64,000 bases of DNA from Pseudomonas sp. QS1027 (GTDB lineage Bacteria; Pseudomonadota; Gammaproteobacteria; Pseudomonadales; Pseudomonadaceae): the NCBI RefSeq assembly GCF_002814235.1, contig NZ_PHSU01000003.1:248001-312000 (forward strand). Reading direction: 5' to 3'. Shown in pieces: positions 41,944 through 52,124 of this stretch (within the stretch, counting starts at the first letter, position 1; the number at the start of each line of letters is the position of its first letter). The translations under genes were made by a program, and so were the position numbers. The notes beneath the pieces were generated by a model. The model did no database searches. It was not told where the DNA came from and saw only the letters and a program-made list of their open reading frames with translations.

Positions 41944-43206
41944 ATGAACCACCGACTTCAACGGATTGCAGGGCTGGCCAGCCTGGTGCTCGGGGTTTCA
42001 CTTGTCTGCCATGCCGCACTCGCTGCTACGCAGGCTGGCGCCGCCGCGGTTGAAGTCCAGCCGTCCCCTGGCCGCTTTCTCTTCTGGACGCCCGCGGAGC
42101 AAAGGTTCGGCTACCGCAATATGGAGCGTATTTTTCCGACCCGCGTTGTATCCCGTGGCACCGCTGCAGTCTTCGAGCTACCGCGTGCCAAGGGCGAGTT
42201 GGCTGTGAACTTCGTCCACCATGGCCGCCCCCTGGATACCACCACCTTTATGCGCGACACCAACGTCGAAGGACTTTTGGTGATTGACCACGGACGCGTG
42301 CTGCTCGAGCGTTATGGTCCGGATCTGACGGCGAATGAGCGCTGGACCTCTTGGTCCGTGGCCAAGTCGATTACCTCCACCCTGCTGGGCGCCGCGATTC
42401 AGGATGGTTTTATCCACAGTATCGAAGATCCGGTCACGCGTTATCTGCCTGAACTGTCCGGGAGTGCCTACGACACCGTGACGATCCGGCAACTGTTGAC
42501 CATGACCTCGGGTGTGCGCTGGAGCGAGGATTATCGTGCCCCACATTCCGATGTGAACCAGTTCGCGCATTTGTCGGAACATCCAGGCCATTCGATCCTG
42601 GATTACATGGCCGGGTTGCAACGCGAGGCGCCTGCGGGGACGCGATTCGTCTACAAGACCGGAGAGACCGATCTGATCGGGCTACTGGTCAGCCGTGCCA
42701 CCCACAAGGGGCTTGCCGACTACCTCTCGGAGAAAATCTGGTCCCGCACCGGGATGGCCCGTGATGCGGTGTGGGCGCTGGATGCCAGAGGCAGCGAGCT
42801 GTCCGGCTGCTGTCTGAGCATGACGCTGGAGGACTTTGGGCGCTTTGGCCTGTTCTTCATGAACGGCGGTCGTGCAGGCGGGCAGCAGGTCTTGCCGGCG
42901 AACTGGGTGAGCGACGCTACCCACTGGGCTATTCGGGGCGATACGGCAAATCTTGGCTACGGCTTCCAGTGGTGGATCGGTGCGGACCGGACTTATCAGG
43001 CCCTCGGTATCTTTGGCCAGGCCATGTACTTCGACCCGCGTGATGAATTGCTGGTGGTGGTCCTCAGCGCATGGCCCAGTGCCTCGGACAAGGAGCGTTT
43101 CGCGGAACGCCAGGCGTTCTTCGAGGCGGTCAGCAAAGCCGTCCATTGGGCGCCGCCAGCTAGGGATTTTCCTACCCCATCCCCCGTTATCCCTACCCTG
43201 AAATAG
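41944..43206 (+). CDS. Secreted serine hydrolase, beta-lactamase class C/6-aminohexanoate-dimer-hydrolase family
   Basis: A 420-aa exported hydrolase. The signal peptide is about 1-28 (LASLVLGVSLVCHAALA). The SxxK nucleophile motif is Ser138-Val-Ala-Lys141 in WSVAKSITSTL; the second motif region is FVYKTGETDLIG. It resembles EstB/NylB-type esterases and amidases more than true AmpC, so resistance is not implied. An in-frame TTG lies one codon before the ATG. The last 15 codons and the TAG stop lie in a 58-bp element repeated at the end of the HD-GYP gene downstream. Confidence 0.85.
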   Translation: MNHRLQRIAGLASLVLGVSLVCHAALAATQAGAAAVEVQPSPGRFLFWTPAEQRFGYRNMERIFPTRVVSRGTAAVFELPRAKGELAVNFVHHGRPLDTTTFMRDTNVEGLLVIDHGRVLLERYGPDLTANERWTSWSVAKSITSTLLGAAIQDGFIHSIEDPVTRYLPELSGSAYDTVTIRQLLTMTSGVRWSEDYRAPHSDVNQFAHLSEHPGHSILDYMAGLQREAPAGTRFVYKTGETDLIGLLVSRATHKGLADYLSEKIWSRTGMARDAVWALDARGSELSGCCLSMTLEDFGRFGLFFMNGGRAGGQQVLPANWVSDATHWAIRGDTANLGYGFQWWIGADRTYQALGIFGQAMYFDPRDELLVVVLSAWPSASDKERFAERQAFFEAVSKAVHWAPPARDFPTPSPVIPTLK

Positions 43207-43218
43207 GGATGCTCCGAT
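43161..43218 (+). repeat. 58-bp repeated element, copy 1
   Basis: Blocks TAGGGATTTTCCTA (43161-43174), CCTA (43192-43195) and AAATAGGGATGCTCCGAT (43201-43218) also occur at 44583-44640 with identical spacing (block starts at +0, +31 and +40), while the bases between differ. The blocks contain CCTA/TAGG inverted repeats. This copy covers the 3' end of the serine-hydrolase gene and lies about 140 bp upstream of the HD-GYP gene. Confidence 0.85.
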
Positions 43219-43359
43219 GGTGGGGCTTCCGGCATTCGACGATATTTTTTCATGTCAGTCAGGTTCGGCGTCATGTTCCACAGCGTGCCGACTCGTTAGA
43301 CAAGAGACGCACTGGAGCATTCGACGAGGGCTTGTCGCTACCTGAAAAGGGGCTTGATC

Positions 43360-44628
43360 GTGCTGAAAAAAATCGTCGTGGCCGATTTGGGCATCGGCAT
43401 GTATATCCAGGAGCTTTGCGGTCCCTGGCTCGATCACCCGTTCTGGAAAAAAAGTTTTCTGCTTGAGGATGAGCAAACCCTGGAGAAGGTCCGGGACTCG
43501 TCCATTACCTGCGTCTGGATTGACCTTTCCAAGGGCGTCGATACGCCAGTTGTGGGGGCGCATGAGCCTTCTTCCCCGGATGTGGCCGTCGCTACTGTTG
43601 TGCATATCGAGCCTGCCCTCCCGTGCACGCCCAAGCCTGAGCGCGCCCGGGTGGCGATGAGCGACGAACTGGTGAGGGCCGCCAACGTCTGTGCCAGGTC
43701 CAAGGCCGCGGTCATCGAGATGTTTGGCGATCTGCGCATGGGCCGGGTCATCCAGATGGATCACGTGGCCGACATGGTGCGGGATATCTCCGACTCACTG
43801 ATGCGCCATCCGGACGCCCTGATCAATCTGGCCAGACTCAAGAACGCCGATGAATACACCTATATGCATTCGGTGGCGGTCTGTGGATTGATGATCGGCC
43901 TGGCGCGCCAGCTGGGTCTGCCGCCGTTGCTGGTACAGGATGCCGGGCTCGCCGGCCTGCTGCACGACATTGGCAAGATGGCCATACCGGGTGCGATCCT
44001 CAACAAACCATCGGAGTTGACTGACGGCGAGTTCGAGACGATCCGTTCGCACCCGGAGGCCGGGGTGAAGTTGCTGGACAGCAATCATTTCAGTTTGCGG
44101 GTGCAGGACGTCTGCCTGCACCACCACGAGAAGGTCGACGGTAGCGGTTATCCCCACAAGCTGCGGGGTACCCAGATCAGCCTGTTCGCACGCATGGCCG
44201 CGGTCTGCGATGTCTACGACGCCATTACCTCGGACCGTCCCTATCGTCGCCATTGGGCCCCCGCCGAGTCGATCCACAGAATGGCTGGATGGGACGGGCA
44301 CTTCGACCAGATGGTGTTCCATGCTTTTGTCAAATGTGTCGGGATCTATCCGGTGGGGGCGTTGGTGCGACTGCGTAGCGAGCGTTTGGCGGTGGTCATG
44401 GAACAGAACGCCGATTCGTTGCTCGTTCCCAAGGTGAAGGTTTTCTATTCGGTATCGCGCGGTATGCCCGTGCCCCTCGAGGTTGTGGATCTGGCGAGCG
44501 GGCAGGACGCGATCATCGGCCTGGAGCAGGAGAAAAACTGGAACTTCAAAAATCTCGAGGCGCTTTGGACAGAGAGTGCTTGTAGGGATTTTCCTAGCCG
44601 CCGTCCTGCAAATCCTAGCTGCAAATAG
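43360..44628 (+). CDS. HD-GYP cyclic-di-GMP phosphodiesterase with N-terminal DUF3391-like domain
   Basis: A 422-aa cytoplasmic protein. The N-terminal part (about 1-125) resembles DUF3391, and the HD-GYP domain spans about 140-330. The HD pair is in LLHDIGKMAIPG and the GYP signature in HHHEKVDGSGYP, both intact, so hydrolysis of cyclic-di-GMP to GMP is expected. The GTG at 43360 is used because AAAAGGGG lies at proper distance; the TTG two codons before is too close to that site. The last residues (RDFPSRRPANPSCK) fall in the second copy of the 58-bp element. It precedes the chemosensory operon in the same direction. Confidence 0.88.
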   Translation: MLKKIVVADLGIGMYIQELCGPWLDHPFWKKSFLLEDEQTLEKVRDSSITCVWIDLSKGVDTPVVGAHEPSSPDVAVATVVHIEPALPCTPKPERARVAMSDELVRAANVCARSKAAVIEMFGDLRMGRVIQMDHVADMVRDISDSLMRHPDALINLARLKNADEYTYMHSVAVCGLMIGLARQLGLPPLLVQDAGLAGLLHDIGKMAIPGAILNKPSELTDGEFETIRSHPEAGVKLLDSNHFSLRVQDVCLHHHEKVDGSGYPHKLRGTQISLFARMAAVCDVYDAITSDRPYRRHWAPAESIHRMAGWDGHFDQMVFHAFVKCVGIYPVGALVRLRSERLAVVMEQNADSLLVPKVKVFYSVSRGMPVPLEVVDLASGQDAIIGLEQEKNWNFKNLEALWTESACRDFPSRRPANPSCK

Positions 44629-44640
44629 GGATGCTCCGAT
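44583..44640 (+). repeat. 58-bp repeated element, copy 2
   Basis: Second copy of the element, at the 3' end of the HD-GYP gene and about 125 bp upstream of the first chemosensory gene. Blocks at 44583-44596, 44614-44617 and 44623-44640 match copy 1 exactly. As in copy 1, the reading frame of the upstream gene passes through as R-D-F-P...P..P..K and stops at the TAG of the last block. Confidence 0.85.
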
Positions 44641-44764
44641 AGGTGCGGTGATATTGCCGGGCCATTATCTCTCCAGGCAGCCAGAACCCTCGATACACCA
44701 CTTTCAGCGGGTATCAGAGCGGCCTTCCGGTTTTTCTGAGCGATCCTGATCTGGAGAGACAAAG

Positions 44765-45946
44765 GTGAAAGGACAGACGCTGGTTTCACCCGTGAACATG
44801 ACGCTGCTGCCGACGCTCCTGAGTGGTGCCCTTGGTTGCCTGGCGATCCTGGTCAGCAACGGTCTGAACGGTCTGGCCCTGGGCAGCAGTGCCGCTGTGC
44901 TGGCGGGGTCATTGCTGATCGGCACCGTGGCGCTGCGCACCTTGAGCACCGTGCAACGGCGCGAGGAACAGGTGTTTGAACCCTTGAACAGGCCTTTGCC
45001 AGTCTCGCCGGATGAGGGCTTGGCCGAGGTCTGTACCCAGGTTCTGCCGATCTGGTGCCGCCAGATCGATGCGGCCCGCAGCCTCAGCGAAGAGTCGATT
45101 CTCAAACTCAGCAATCGTTTCGCCACGCTGTCCGGTGATATCAGTGCTTCTGTTTCCAAGGGCGCCGGGCAGAGTTCCGGGGCCAGGTTGGTGGAGATCC
45201 TTGAGGTGGGGCAGCGTGACCTGGACTCGATCATGGTTGCACTACGTGGCGCGCTCTTGCGCAAGGAGTCGGAGCTCAAGGAAGTCTTGATGTTGTCCGA
45301 CTTCACCTCGCAGTTGCAGGAGATGGCCAAATTTGTCGGTGATATCGCCCGGCAGACCAATTTGCTGGCGCTTAACGCGGCCATCGAAGCGGCCCGTGCC
45401 GGTGACGCCGGCCGCGGTTTTGCGGTGGTGGCGGACGAAGTTCGCAAGCTGTCCAGCCTGTCCGGCGAAACCGGTCTGAAAATCAGTGAAACGGTCAACA
45501 CCGTCAATGCCGCGATCGCCAGGACCGTCGAGTTGTCCCGGCATCAGGCGCAGCAGGACTCGCAGACCCTCGTCCATTCCGAACAACTGGTGTCCCAGGT
45601 GATCGAGCATTTTCGGCACAACGCCCAGGCCATCGTCGACACCAGCAGCGGCCTGCAGCAGCAGAGCGAAAATGTCGCGAGCGAGATCGCCGGCGTGCTG
45701 GTAGCCCTGCAGTTTCAGGACCGGGTCAGCCAGATGCTCAGCCTGGTCAACAACGACCTTGGCAAGCTGCGTGATCAGGTGAGCGAACGTCAACACCTCA
45801 GCCAAGCCGGCGCCACACCGCCACCTATTGCCGCCCATGCCTGGCTCGAACAGCTGGCCAGCACCTACACCATGCCAGAGCAACACGCGATTCATCACGG
45901 CAAGCCCCTGGCTGGCAGTGCTTCATCCGACATCACCTTTTTCTAG
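44765..45946 (+). CDS. Small membrane-anchored methyl-accepting chemotaxis protein
   Basis: A 393-aa chemoreceptor with two hydrophobic helices at the N-terminus (about 13-32 and 38-58), almost no periplasmic loop, and no HAMP or Cache domain. The signalling tip is intact ([20 protein letters not shown], then [11 protein letters not shown]). It ends in DITFF. Without a sensor domain it probably senses cytoplasmic or membrane state, or serves as a structural member of the array. The start is a GTG with CAAAGG upstream. First gene of the chemosensory operon. Confidence 0.85.
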   Translation: MKGQTLVSPVNMTLLPTLLSGALGCLAILVSNGLNGLALGSSAAVLAGSLLIGTVALRTLSTVQRREEQVFEPLNRPLPVSPDEGLAEVCTQVLPIWCRQIDAARSLSEESILKLSNRFATLSGDISASVSKGAGQSSGARLVEILEVGQRDLDSIMVALRGALLRKESELKEVLMLSDFTSQLQEMAKFVGDIARQTNLLALNAAIEAARAGDAGRGFAVVADEVRKLSSLSGETGLKISETVNTVNAAIARTVELSRHQAQQDSQTLVHSEQLVSQVIEHFRHNAQAIVDTSSGLQQQSENVASEIAGVLVALQFQDRVSQMLSLVNNDLGKLRDQVSERQHLSQAGATPPPIAAHAWLEQLASTYTMPEQHAIHHGKPLAGSASSDITFF

Positions 45947-45958
45947 GGAGTACCCGCC

Positions 45959-46327
45959 ATGAGCAAAACCATTCTGATCGTCGATGACTCTGCCTCCATT
46001 CGCCAGGTGGTCAGCATCACCTTGAAAGGCGCTGGTTACGAGGTGATCGAGGGCTGCGATGGCAGAGATGCCCTGAGCAAGCTCGACGGTCGCAAGATTC
46101 ATCTGATCGTCAGCGATCTGAATATGCCGAACATGGACGGCCTCAGCTTCATCAAGGCCGCCAAACAACTGCCGGCCTACAAGTTCACACCGGTGATCAT
46201 GCTCACCACCGAAGCGGCCGAGTCGATGAAGCAGCAGGGCCAGGCCATCGGTGCGAAGGCCTGGATGGTCAAGCCCTTCCAGCCGGCCCAGATGCTCAGT
46301 GCCGTGTCCAGATTGATCATGCCGTAG
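45959..46327 (+). CDS. cheY: CheY-type response regulator
   Basis: A single-domain receiver of 122 aa with the acidic pocket (Asp9, Asp10), the phospho-acceptor Asp53 in LIVSDLNMPNMDG, Thr in MLTTEA and Lys in MVKPFQP. It is the likely output protein of the adjacent CheA. Whether it binds a flagellar motor or another target is unknown. Confidence 0.93.
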   Translation: MSKTILIVDDSASIRQVVSITLKGAGYEVIEGCDGRDALSKLDGRKIHLIVSDLNMPNMDGLSFIKAAKQLPAYKFTPVIMLTTEAAESMKQQGQAIGAKAWMVKPFQPAQMLSAVSRLIMP

Positions 46328-46358
46328 CCGTCCAGGGCCCCCTGGAAAGGAGATTGTC

Positions 46359-46676
46359 ATGCCACACACCGTGCCTTGCCTGCGTCGGATCCTGGTCCTT
46401 GAGGGACCGCTGACCATCTACACCGCGACCGAGCGCCGGGACCTGCTGCTGGAGCTGTTTCCCCTTGCCGAAGAGGTGGAAATGGACCTGGGCAGCGTCG
46501 ATGAACTGGATACCGCCGGGCTGCAATTGCTGGTGCTGGCCAAGCAGGAATCGATCCGCCAGGGCCGCACCCTGATCTTGAGCAATCACAGCGCAGCGGT
46601 ACTCGAGGCCTTCGACTTGAGCGGATTGCATCGTTATTTCGATGAGGCGGGTACAGCCGCCGTCCAGAGAGGCTGA
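46359..46676 (+). CDS. STAS-domain protein (anti-sigma antagonist/MlaB-like)
   Basis: A 105-aa single STAS domain with the conserved DELDTAGLQLLVLAKQ loop. The usual phosphorylated Ser is a Thr here, as in some lipid-trafficking MlaB proteins. STAS proteins sit between cheY and cheA in some chemosensory clusters, where their role is not established. It lies four bases before cheA. Confidence 0.85.
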   Translation: MPHTVPCLRRILVLEGPLTIYTATERRDLLLELFPLAEEVEMDLGSVDELDTAGLQLLVLAKQESIRQGRTLILSNHSAAVLEAFDLSGLHRYFDEAGTAAVQRG

Positions 46677-46680
46677 CGTC

Positions 46681-48834
46681 ATGAGCGCGCCGATGAACCT
46701 GGACGATGTGCTGCAGACCTTTATTGCCGAAAGCCAGGAGTTGCTGTTGCTGATGGAGGACGCATTGCTGCGGATCGAGCAGGTCCCCGATGACGTCGAC
46801 ACGATTAACGCGCTGTTTCGCGTGGCCCACACCATCAAGGGTTCCGCCGGTCTGTTCGGCCTGACCCCCATCGTCGCCTTCACCCATGTGGCGGAAAGCG
46901 TGCTGGACCGGGTGCGTGGTAATGAGCTGCGGGTGGATGAGGCACTCAGTGCGTTGTTCCTGCAGGTTCGTGACCACCTGGGCGAACTGATCGACCTGCT
47001 GGCCCGTCATGGTGACCTGCAAGGTCTCACCGCCGATCACGAACGGCAGGGTAGTGCGCTGGTTGCGCGGCTCAATGGTTATCTGGAGCCGTCTCTTGAG
47101 TCGGAACAAGGGGAGGCCGTGGCCACGCCCGTGAGCGATTCGGCGGGTGGCTTGCGCCATTGGCACTTGTCGCTGCGTTTCGGCAGCGATGTGCTGCGCA
47201 ATGGCATGGATCCCTTGTCCTTTCTGCGCTACCTCAAGAGTTTCGGGCAGATCACCCGGGTTGTCTGCGTGACCGACGGTCTGCCGGAGGTGGCGGCGAT
47301 GGACCCTGAGAGTTGCTACCTGGGTTTCGAACTGGGGTTTGTCAGTGAAGCCGATCAGGCGACCATCGAAAGCGCTTTCGAGTTCGTTCGCGAAGACAGC
47401 CAGATCTGCGTGCTGCCGCCGGAGCGCCAACCGGCGGATTTCCAGGCGCTGATCGAGCGTTTGGGGAGCGATCCGCAAGCTTTGCTGGAGGTGTTCATCG
47501 CTTGTGGCTCGCTGACCCGCGAAGACTGGCAGGCGGCGACTCAGGTGCCGTCCGCGACGTTCATGGCTGCCCCTGAGGTCGTGCCGGATCAGCCTCTGCC
47601 TCAAGGCGACGGTCTGTCCAGAAGCAAGCCGGCCAGGGAGGTACGCTCGGTCGAGGGTAACCTGATTCGCGTCGATGCCGGCAAGCTGGACCAGTTGATC
47701 AACCTGGTGGGCGAACTGATCATCGCCGGTGCCGGTGCCAATCTGGTGGCGGCGCGCACGGGCATCGGCGAGATGATCGAGGCCGCCAGTTCCCTCTCGC
47801 GCCTTGTCGAGGAAGTGCGCGACAGCGCCCTGACCCTGCGTATGGTGCAGATCGGCGCCACCTTCAACCGCTTCCAGCGGGTGGTTCGCGATGTCTCCAA
47901 GGAGCTGGGCAAGGACATCGTCCTTGAGGTTGATGGTGCGGAAACCGAACTGGACAAGACCGTGGTCGAGCGTATTGGCGATCCCTTGACCCACCTGGTG
48001 CGCAACGCCATGGATCACGGCATCGAAGCCGTACAACTGCGCCGCGACAGGGGCAAGCCTGCCCAGGGCACCGTTCGCCTCAACGCCTATCACGAGGCCA
48101 GCAGCATCGTTATCGAAGTCTGCGACGACGGTGGCGGCCTGAACAAGCAACGGATCCTGGACAAGGCCCGGGAGCGGGGTCTGCTGGCCGAAGGGCAGGT
48201 GCTGGCGGACAAGGACATTCTCAATCTGATTTTCGAGCCCGGCTTCTCCACCGCCGAACAGGTCAGCAGCCTGTCCGGACGGGGCGTGGGCATGGACGTG
48301 GTGAAGCGCAACATCACGGCGCTGCGGGGCAGCGTCAACCTGGAAAGCGAGGAGGGTGTCGGCACCACGGTGCGTATTCGCCTGCCACTGACACTGGCGA
48401 TCATCGATGGCTTTCTCATCGGGGTTGGCAAGGCCTCTTATGTGGTGCCCCTGGACATGGTCGAGGAGTGCATCGAGCTCAACGCCGATGATTGCAACAA
48501 TCAAGACTATCTGGACCTCAGGGGCTCGGTGTTGCCGGTCTTGCGCCTGCGGGAAATGTTTGCCATCGACGAGCCGAACCCGGGCCGTGAAAACATCGTG
48601 GTGGTGCATTACGCCGGCGTTCGCGTAGGGCTGGTGGTTGATCAGTTACTGGGAGAGTTCCAGACCGTGATCAAACCGCTGGGAAAATTGTTCGGCACGG
48701 CCCATGGATTGGGAGGTTTCACGATCTTGGGGAGCGGCGCGGTGGCGCTGATCCTGGATATTCCCAACCTACTCGGGCAAGTCGCCAGCCAGCAGAAGCA
48801 CGGCGCGACCCTCAGCCCTGAACTGACTCAATAG
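46681..48834 (+). CDS. cheA: Chemotaxis histidine kinase CheA
   Basis: CheA (717 aa): P1/Hpt domain with phospho-acceptor His50 in [14 protein letters not shown], a middle domain (about 160-275, [26 protein letters not shown]) in place of a classical P2, dimerisation domain P3 (about 330-395, [21 protein letters not shown]), HATPase P4 with [12 protein letters not shown] and [10 protein letters not shown], and a CheW-like P5 (about 580-717). It should phosphorylate the CheY of this operon. The ATG at 46681 is the natural start. Confidence 0.96.
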   Translation: MSAPMNLDDVLQTFIAESQELLLLMEDALLRIEQVPDDVDTINALFRVAHTIKGSAGLFGLTPIVAFTHVAESVLDRVRGNELRVDEALSALFLQVRDHLGELIDLLARHGDLQGLTADHERQGSALVARLNGYLEPSLESEQGEAVATPVSDSAGGLRHWHLSLRFGSDVLRNGMDPLSFLRYLKSFGQITRVVCVTDGLPEVAAMDPESCYLGFELGFVSEADQATIESAFEFVREDSQICVLPPERQPADFQALIERLGSDPQALLEVFIACGSLTREDWQAATQVPSATFMAAPEVVPDQPLPQGDGLSRSKPAREVRSVEGNLIRVDAGKLDQLINLVGELIIAGAGANLVAARTGIGEMIEAASSLSRLVEEVRDSALTLRMVQIGATFNRFQRVVRDVSKELGKDIVLEVDGAETELDKTVVERIGDPLTHLVRNAMDHGIEAVQLRRDRGKPAQGTVRLNAYHEASSIVIEVCDDGGGLNKQRILDKARERGLLAEGQVLADKDILNLIFEPGFSTAEQVSSLSGRGVGMDVVKRNITALRGSVNLESEEGVGTTVRIRLPLTLAIIDGFLIGVGKASYVVPLDMVEECIELNADDCNNQDYLDLRGSVLPVLRLREMFAIDEPNPGRENIVVVHYAGVRVGLVVDQLLGEFQTVIKPLGKLFGTAHGLGGFTILGSGAVALILDIPNLLGQVASQQKHGATLSPELTQ

Positions 48835-48857
48835 CCTTCACCCTGGAGTACAGCCTC

Positions 48858-50990
48858 ATGACCGTCAAAAAGAATATCTCGCTGTTGGTCGCCTCCGCCC
48901 TGCTGGGCATCCTGATCCTGGGCGCGGTCAGTCTATATCTGATGGGCGGGGTCAGAACCATGGCCAGCTATGCCCAGGTCAATACGGTGCCGAGCATTGT
49001 CCTGTTGGACCAGGTGGCCGAGACCCTGGCCGATAGCCATGCTCATCAGTGGCAGAACCTTTCCACGCCGCTCGACAGCCTTTCGTTGCAGGCCGACAAG
49101 GTACAGGCGTCGGTGACACAGGCGTTGGATCGTTATCAGAAGGAGTTGATCTCAGACGATCACGACGCGGCGTTGCTCAATAGCCTGCGTACCCGCCTTG
49201 ATGAGTACAACCATGGCCTGGAACGTTTTGATAGCTTGCAAAAAAATGGCGATCAAGCAGCCGCGCGCGGTCTGCTGCTCGACAGCCAGGCGGCACAAGA
49301 CAAAGTCACGGCAGCCTTGAGCGATATGCGTCAGTACAATCTGGAGCTGGGCAGCAAAGCGGCGTTGGCCGCGACCGCCACGGAGCAGACCGCGCTCTAT
49401 ACCGTTATCCTGGTAGGCGGTGTGACCTTGCTGATCACCATTGTGTTGGGCTTTTTCCTGGCGCGTGGCTTGTTGCGTACCCTGGGCGGTGAGCCGGATG
49501 AGGTTCGTGTCCTGGCCGAGCGCATCGTCGCTGGCCAACTGGAGACTGCAGCCGGCGACAATGGGACTGTAGGTTTGGGCGTGTTGGGTTCTATTCAGCA
49601 ACTGAGGGGTAACCTGAATCAACTGATCAATGAAATGAACCACATGTCCGCCGAGCACGATAAAGGCGACATCGATGTGCAGATCGAGGCTGGCCGCTTC
49701 GCCGGAAGCTACGGGCTGATGGCCCAAGGGATCAACGCTATGGTCAACGGCCATATCAGCGTGAAGAAACAAGCCATGGCCTGCATCCGCGCGTTCGGCG
49801 AAGGTGACCTGTCGGCCCCCCTGGCCCGCTTTCCTGGCAAGAAGTCCTTTATCAACGACAACATCGAGCAGTTGCGCAGCAATATCCAGGCTCTGGTCGA
49901 AGACACCCGCCGGCTGAGCGAGGATGCCGTGGTCGGCAAGCTCGATACCCGCGCCGACAGCACTCGTCATCAAGGTGATTTCCGCCGGATTGTCGAAGGC
50001 ATCAACGGTACTCTCGACTCGATTGTCGCCCCGCTCAGCGAGGCGATGGAAGTCATGGCGGCGTTGTCCAGCGGCGACCTGACCCGCACCGTCAAGGGGC
50101 ACTACCAGGGCAGCCTGCAAGATTTGAAAAACTCGGTCAACGAAACGGTGGGCAAGCTCTCGCAAATCATCGGTGAAGTGCGCAGTTCCGCCGATTCGCT
50201 GTCCAGCGCTTCGGAAGAAATTTCCGCCACCGCGCAAAGTATCAGCCAGTCGGCGTCGATGCAGGCCGCGTCGGTCGAGGAAACTTCGGCGTCGCTGGAG
50301 CAGATGTCGGCATCGATTGCCCAGAACACCGAGAACGCCAAGGTCACCGATGGCATGGCGGGCAAGGCTACCAAGGAGGCCAGCGAAGGCGGGCAGGCGG
50401 TGAAAGACACGGTTTCGGCGATGAAAACCATTGCCGAGAAGATCGGTATCGTCGACTCGATTGCCTATCAGACCAACCTGCTGGCCCTCAACGCGGCGAT
50501 CGAAGCGGCCCGTGCCGGTGAGCATGGCAAGGGCTTTGCGGTGGTGGCGGCGGAAGTCCGCAAGCTGGCGGAACGAAGCCAGATTGCGGCTCAGGAGATC
50601 GGCCAGGTGGCCAAAAACAGCGTCGCCCTGGCGGAGCGCGCCGGCAGCCTGTTGGATGAAATCGTGCCTTCGATCACCAAGACCTCCGACCTGGTCCAGG
50701 AAATTGCCGCCGCGTCCGAGGAGCAGTCCATCGGCTCCGAGCAGATCAACGGGGCGATGTCGCAGATGAGTCAGATTACCCAGCAGAATGCCTCGGCCTC
50801 CGAGGAACTGGCCGCCACGGCGGAGGAAATGAGCAGCCAGGCCGAGCAGTTGCAGGAACTGATGGGCTTTTTCACCCTGCAGGGCAGTGCCTCGGTCGCT
50901 CCGGTGCTGCGTGTCGCGCCTTCCAGCCAGAAGGGCATGCAGGGTAACGAGCATGCCCATGAAGGCGGTTTCATTCGCTTCGGGAGTTGA
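48858..50990 (+). CDS. Methyl-accepting chemotaxis protein with poly-HAMP region
   Basis: A 710-aa receptor. TM1 about 7-30, a mainly helical four-helix-bundle-type periplasmic domain (about 35-170), TM2 about 180-202, then a long cytoplasmic stretch (about 205-445). This stretch looks like several consecutive HAMP modules (for example [20 protein letters not shown] and [19 protein letters not shown]), before the MCP signalling domain with [20 protein letters not shown]. Serial HAMPs are known from Aer2/McpB of the P. aeruginosa che2 cluster. No PAS or haem domain is seen. The ligand is unknown. Confidence 0.9.
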   Translation: MTVKKNISLLVASALLGILILGAVSLYLMGGVRTMASYAQVNTVPSIVLLDQVAETLADSHAHQWQNLSTPLDSLSLQADKVQASVTQALDRYQKELISDDHDAALLNSLRTRLDEYNHGLERFDSLQKNGDQAAARGLLLDSQAAQDKVTAALSDMRQYNLELGSKAALAATATEQTALYTVILVGGVTLLITIVLGFFLARGLLRTLGGEPDEVRVLAERIVAGQLETAAGDNGTVGLGVLGSIQQLRGNLNQLINEMNHMSAEHDKGDIDVQIEAGRFAGSYGLMAQGINAMVNGHISVKKQAMACIRAFGEGDLSAPLARFPGKKSFINDNIEQLRSNIQALVEDTRRLSEDAVVGKLDTRADSTRHQGDFRRIVEGINGTLDSIVAPLSEAMEVMAALSSGDLTRTVKGHYQGSLQDLKNSVNETVGKLSQIIGEVRSSADSLSSASEEISATAQSISQSASMQAASVEETSASLEQMSASIAQNTENAKVTDGMAGKATKEASEGGQAVKDTVSAMKTIAEKIGIVDSIAYQTNLLALNAAIEAARAGEHGKGFAVVAAEVRKLAERSQIAAQEIGQVAKNSVALAERAGSLLDEIVPSITKTSDLVQEIAAASEEQSIGSEQINGAMSQMSQITQQNASASEELAATAEEMSSQAEQLQELMGFFTLQGSASVAPVLRVAPSSQKGMQGNEHAHEGGFIRFGS

Positions 50991-50993
50991 GCC

Positions 50994-51506
50994 ATGAACC
51001 CAGCAGTCGCCAGTGTTCTTGAACCGGGTGCGCAAAGTTCGGGGGATAGCGAGCCCTCACAGTTCCTGACGTTCACCTCGAGCAGGGAGACCTACGCCAT
51101 CGATACCTTGTGCGTGCGCGAGATCATCGAGTACGGCCAGGTCACCCAGGTGCCGATGATGCCGGACTTTATCCGCGGGGTGATCAACCTGCGTGGTGCG
51201 GTGGTACCGGTGATTGATCTGCAGGCACGTTTCAGCAGAGGCATCACGCGACCGGGCAGCCGTACCTGCATCGTGATCCTTGAGGTGTTGCAGGACGGCG
51301 ACTCGCAGGTGCTGGGTATTGTCGTCGACTCGGTCAGCGAGGTGATCGAGATCGACCTGGCCGACATCAAGCCGGCCCCGGTGATCGGCAATCGGATCCG
51401 TGGAGATTTCATTCGCGGCATGGTTCGGGTCCGGGGGGAGTTCCTGACCTTGCTGCAGGTCGACCAGGTGCTTTGCGTCAGCGAAATCGCCGGCCAACTG
51501 CATTGA
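50994..51506 (+). CDS. cheW: CheW coupling protein 1
   Basis: A 170-aa CheW-domain scaffold protein (FLTFTSSRETYAIDTLCVREIIEYGQVTQVPMMPDFIRGVINLRGAVVPVIDL). It links receptors to CheA at array poles. It starts three bases after the poly-HAMP receptor gene. A second cheW follows. Confidence 0.94.
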   Translation: MNPAVASVLEPGAQSSGDSEPSQFLTFTSSRETYAIDTLCVREIIEYGQVTQVPMMPDFIRGVINLRGAVVPVIDLQARFSRGITRPGSRTCIVILEVLQDGDSQVLGIVVDSVSEVIEIDLADIKPAPVIGNRIRGDFIRGMVRVRGEFLTLLQVDQVLCVSEIAGQLH

Positions 51507-51596
51507 GTGCTGTCGATCCGGCGCCGGGCAAGCGGGCGCCTCCGTCCAATCTTGATAAGGGGCCGGCCGTTCATGGGCGGTCCCCGGGAGTGAGCC

Positions 51597-52124
51597 ATGT
51601 CTGAATCCATTTTGCCTTTGCGGCAACCACAGGACGCGGTGCCAACCCAGTACCTGACGTTCAGCCTGGGTCAGGAGATGTTTGCCGTTGGCACCTTGAG
51701 TGTCCGGGAGATCGTCGAGTACGGCCCGATTACTGCGCTGCCCCTGGCACCGCCGAGCATTCGCGGAGTCACCAACCTGCGTGGCGCGGCAATTCCGGTG
51801 CTGGACCTGGGGCTGCGTTTCGGCGGCAGCCTGACCCAGCAGAGTGCCCGCACCTGCATCGTCATGTTGGAAACCCGCGGGGCGGGTAGTTCCGGCCTGG
51901 TGGGCATCATTGTCGACGCGGTCAGCGAGGTGCTGGAGATCGCCCGGGATCAGATCGAGCCCGCGCCGTCCCTTAATGGACGCCTGAGCCCGGCCTTCAT
52001 ACTGGGTATTGGCAAGCTCAATGGCGGCTTCGTCCTGTTGCTGGACATCGAACAGATTCTTGGCGCGGACGACTGGTCGGCATTGCAATCCCAGAGAGCC
52101 CTGACACAAGGACTGGCCTCATGA
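51597..52124 (+). CDS. cheW: CheW coupling protein 2
   Basis: A 175-aa CheW paralogue (YLTFSLGQEMFAVGTLSVREIVEYGPI, IRGVTNLRGAAIPVLDLGLRFG), clearly related to CheW1 but diverged. The 90-bp gap after cheW1 has its own GGGAGTGAG ribosome-binding site. Two CheWs in one operon also occur in the V. cholerae cluster III system. The stop overlaps the cheR start (ATGA). Confidence 0.94.
   Translation: MSESILPLRQPQDAVPTQYLTFSLGQEMFAVGTLSVREIVEYGPITALPLAPPSIRGVTNLRGAAIPVLDLGLRFGGSLTQQSARTCIVMLETRGAGSSGLVGIIVDAVSEVLEIARDQIEPAPSLNGRLSPAFILGIGKLNGGFVLLLDIEQILGADDWSALQSQRALTQGLAS

Noticed and set aside
41944..43206. AmpC-type antibiotic-resistance gene
   Set aside because: The SVAK motif is there, but the second and third motifs differ from AmpC and the sequence is closer to EstB/6-aminohexanoate hydrolases, so a resistance role is not supported.
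43219..43235. Sigma-54 type -24/-12 promoter upstream of the HD-GYP gene
   Set aside because: The GG and GC doublets can be placed, but the flanking consensus (TGGCAC...TTGCA) is too poor to support it.
46357..48609. A 750-codon minus-strand open frame across the STAS gene and cheA
   Set aside because: Shadow of the STAS gene and cheA. It spans two real plus-strand genes and lacks family features.
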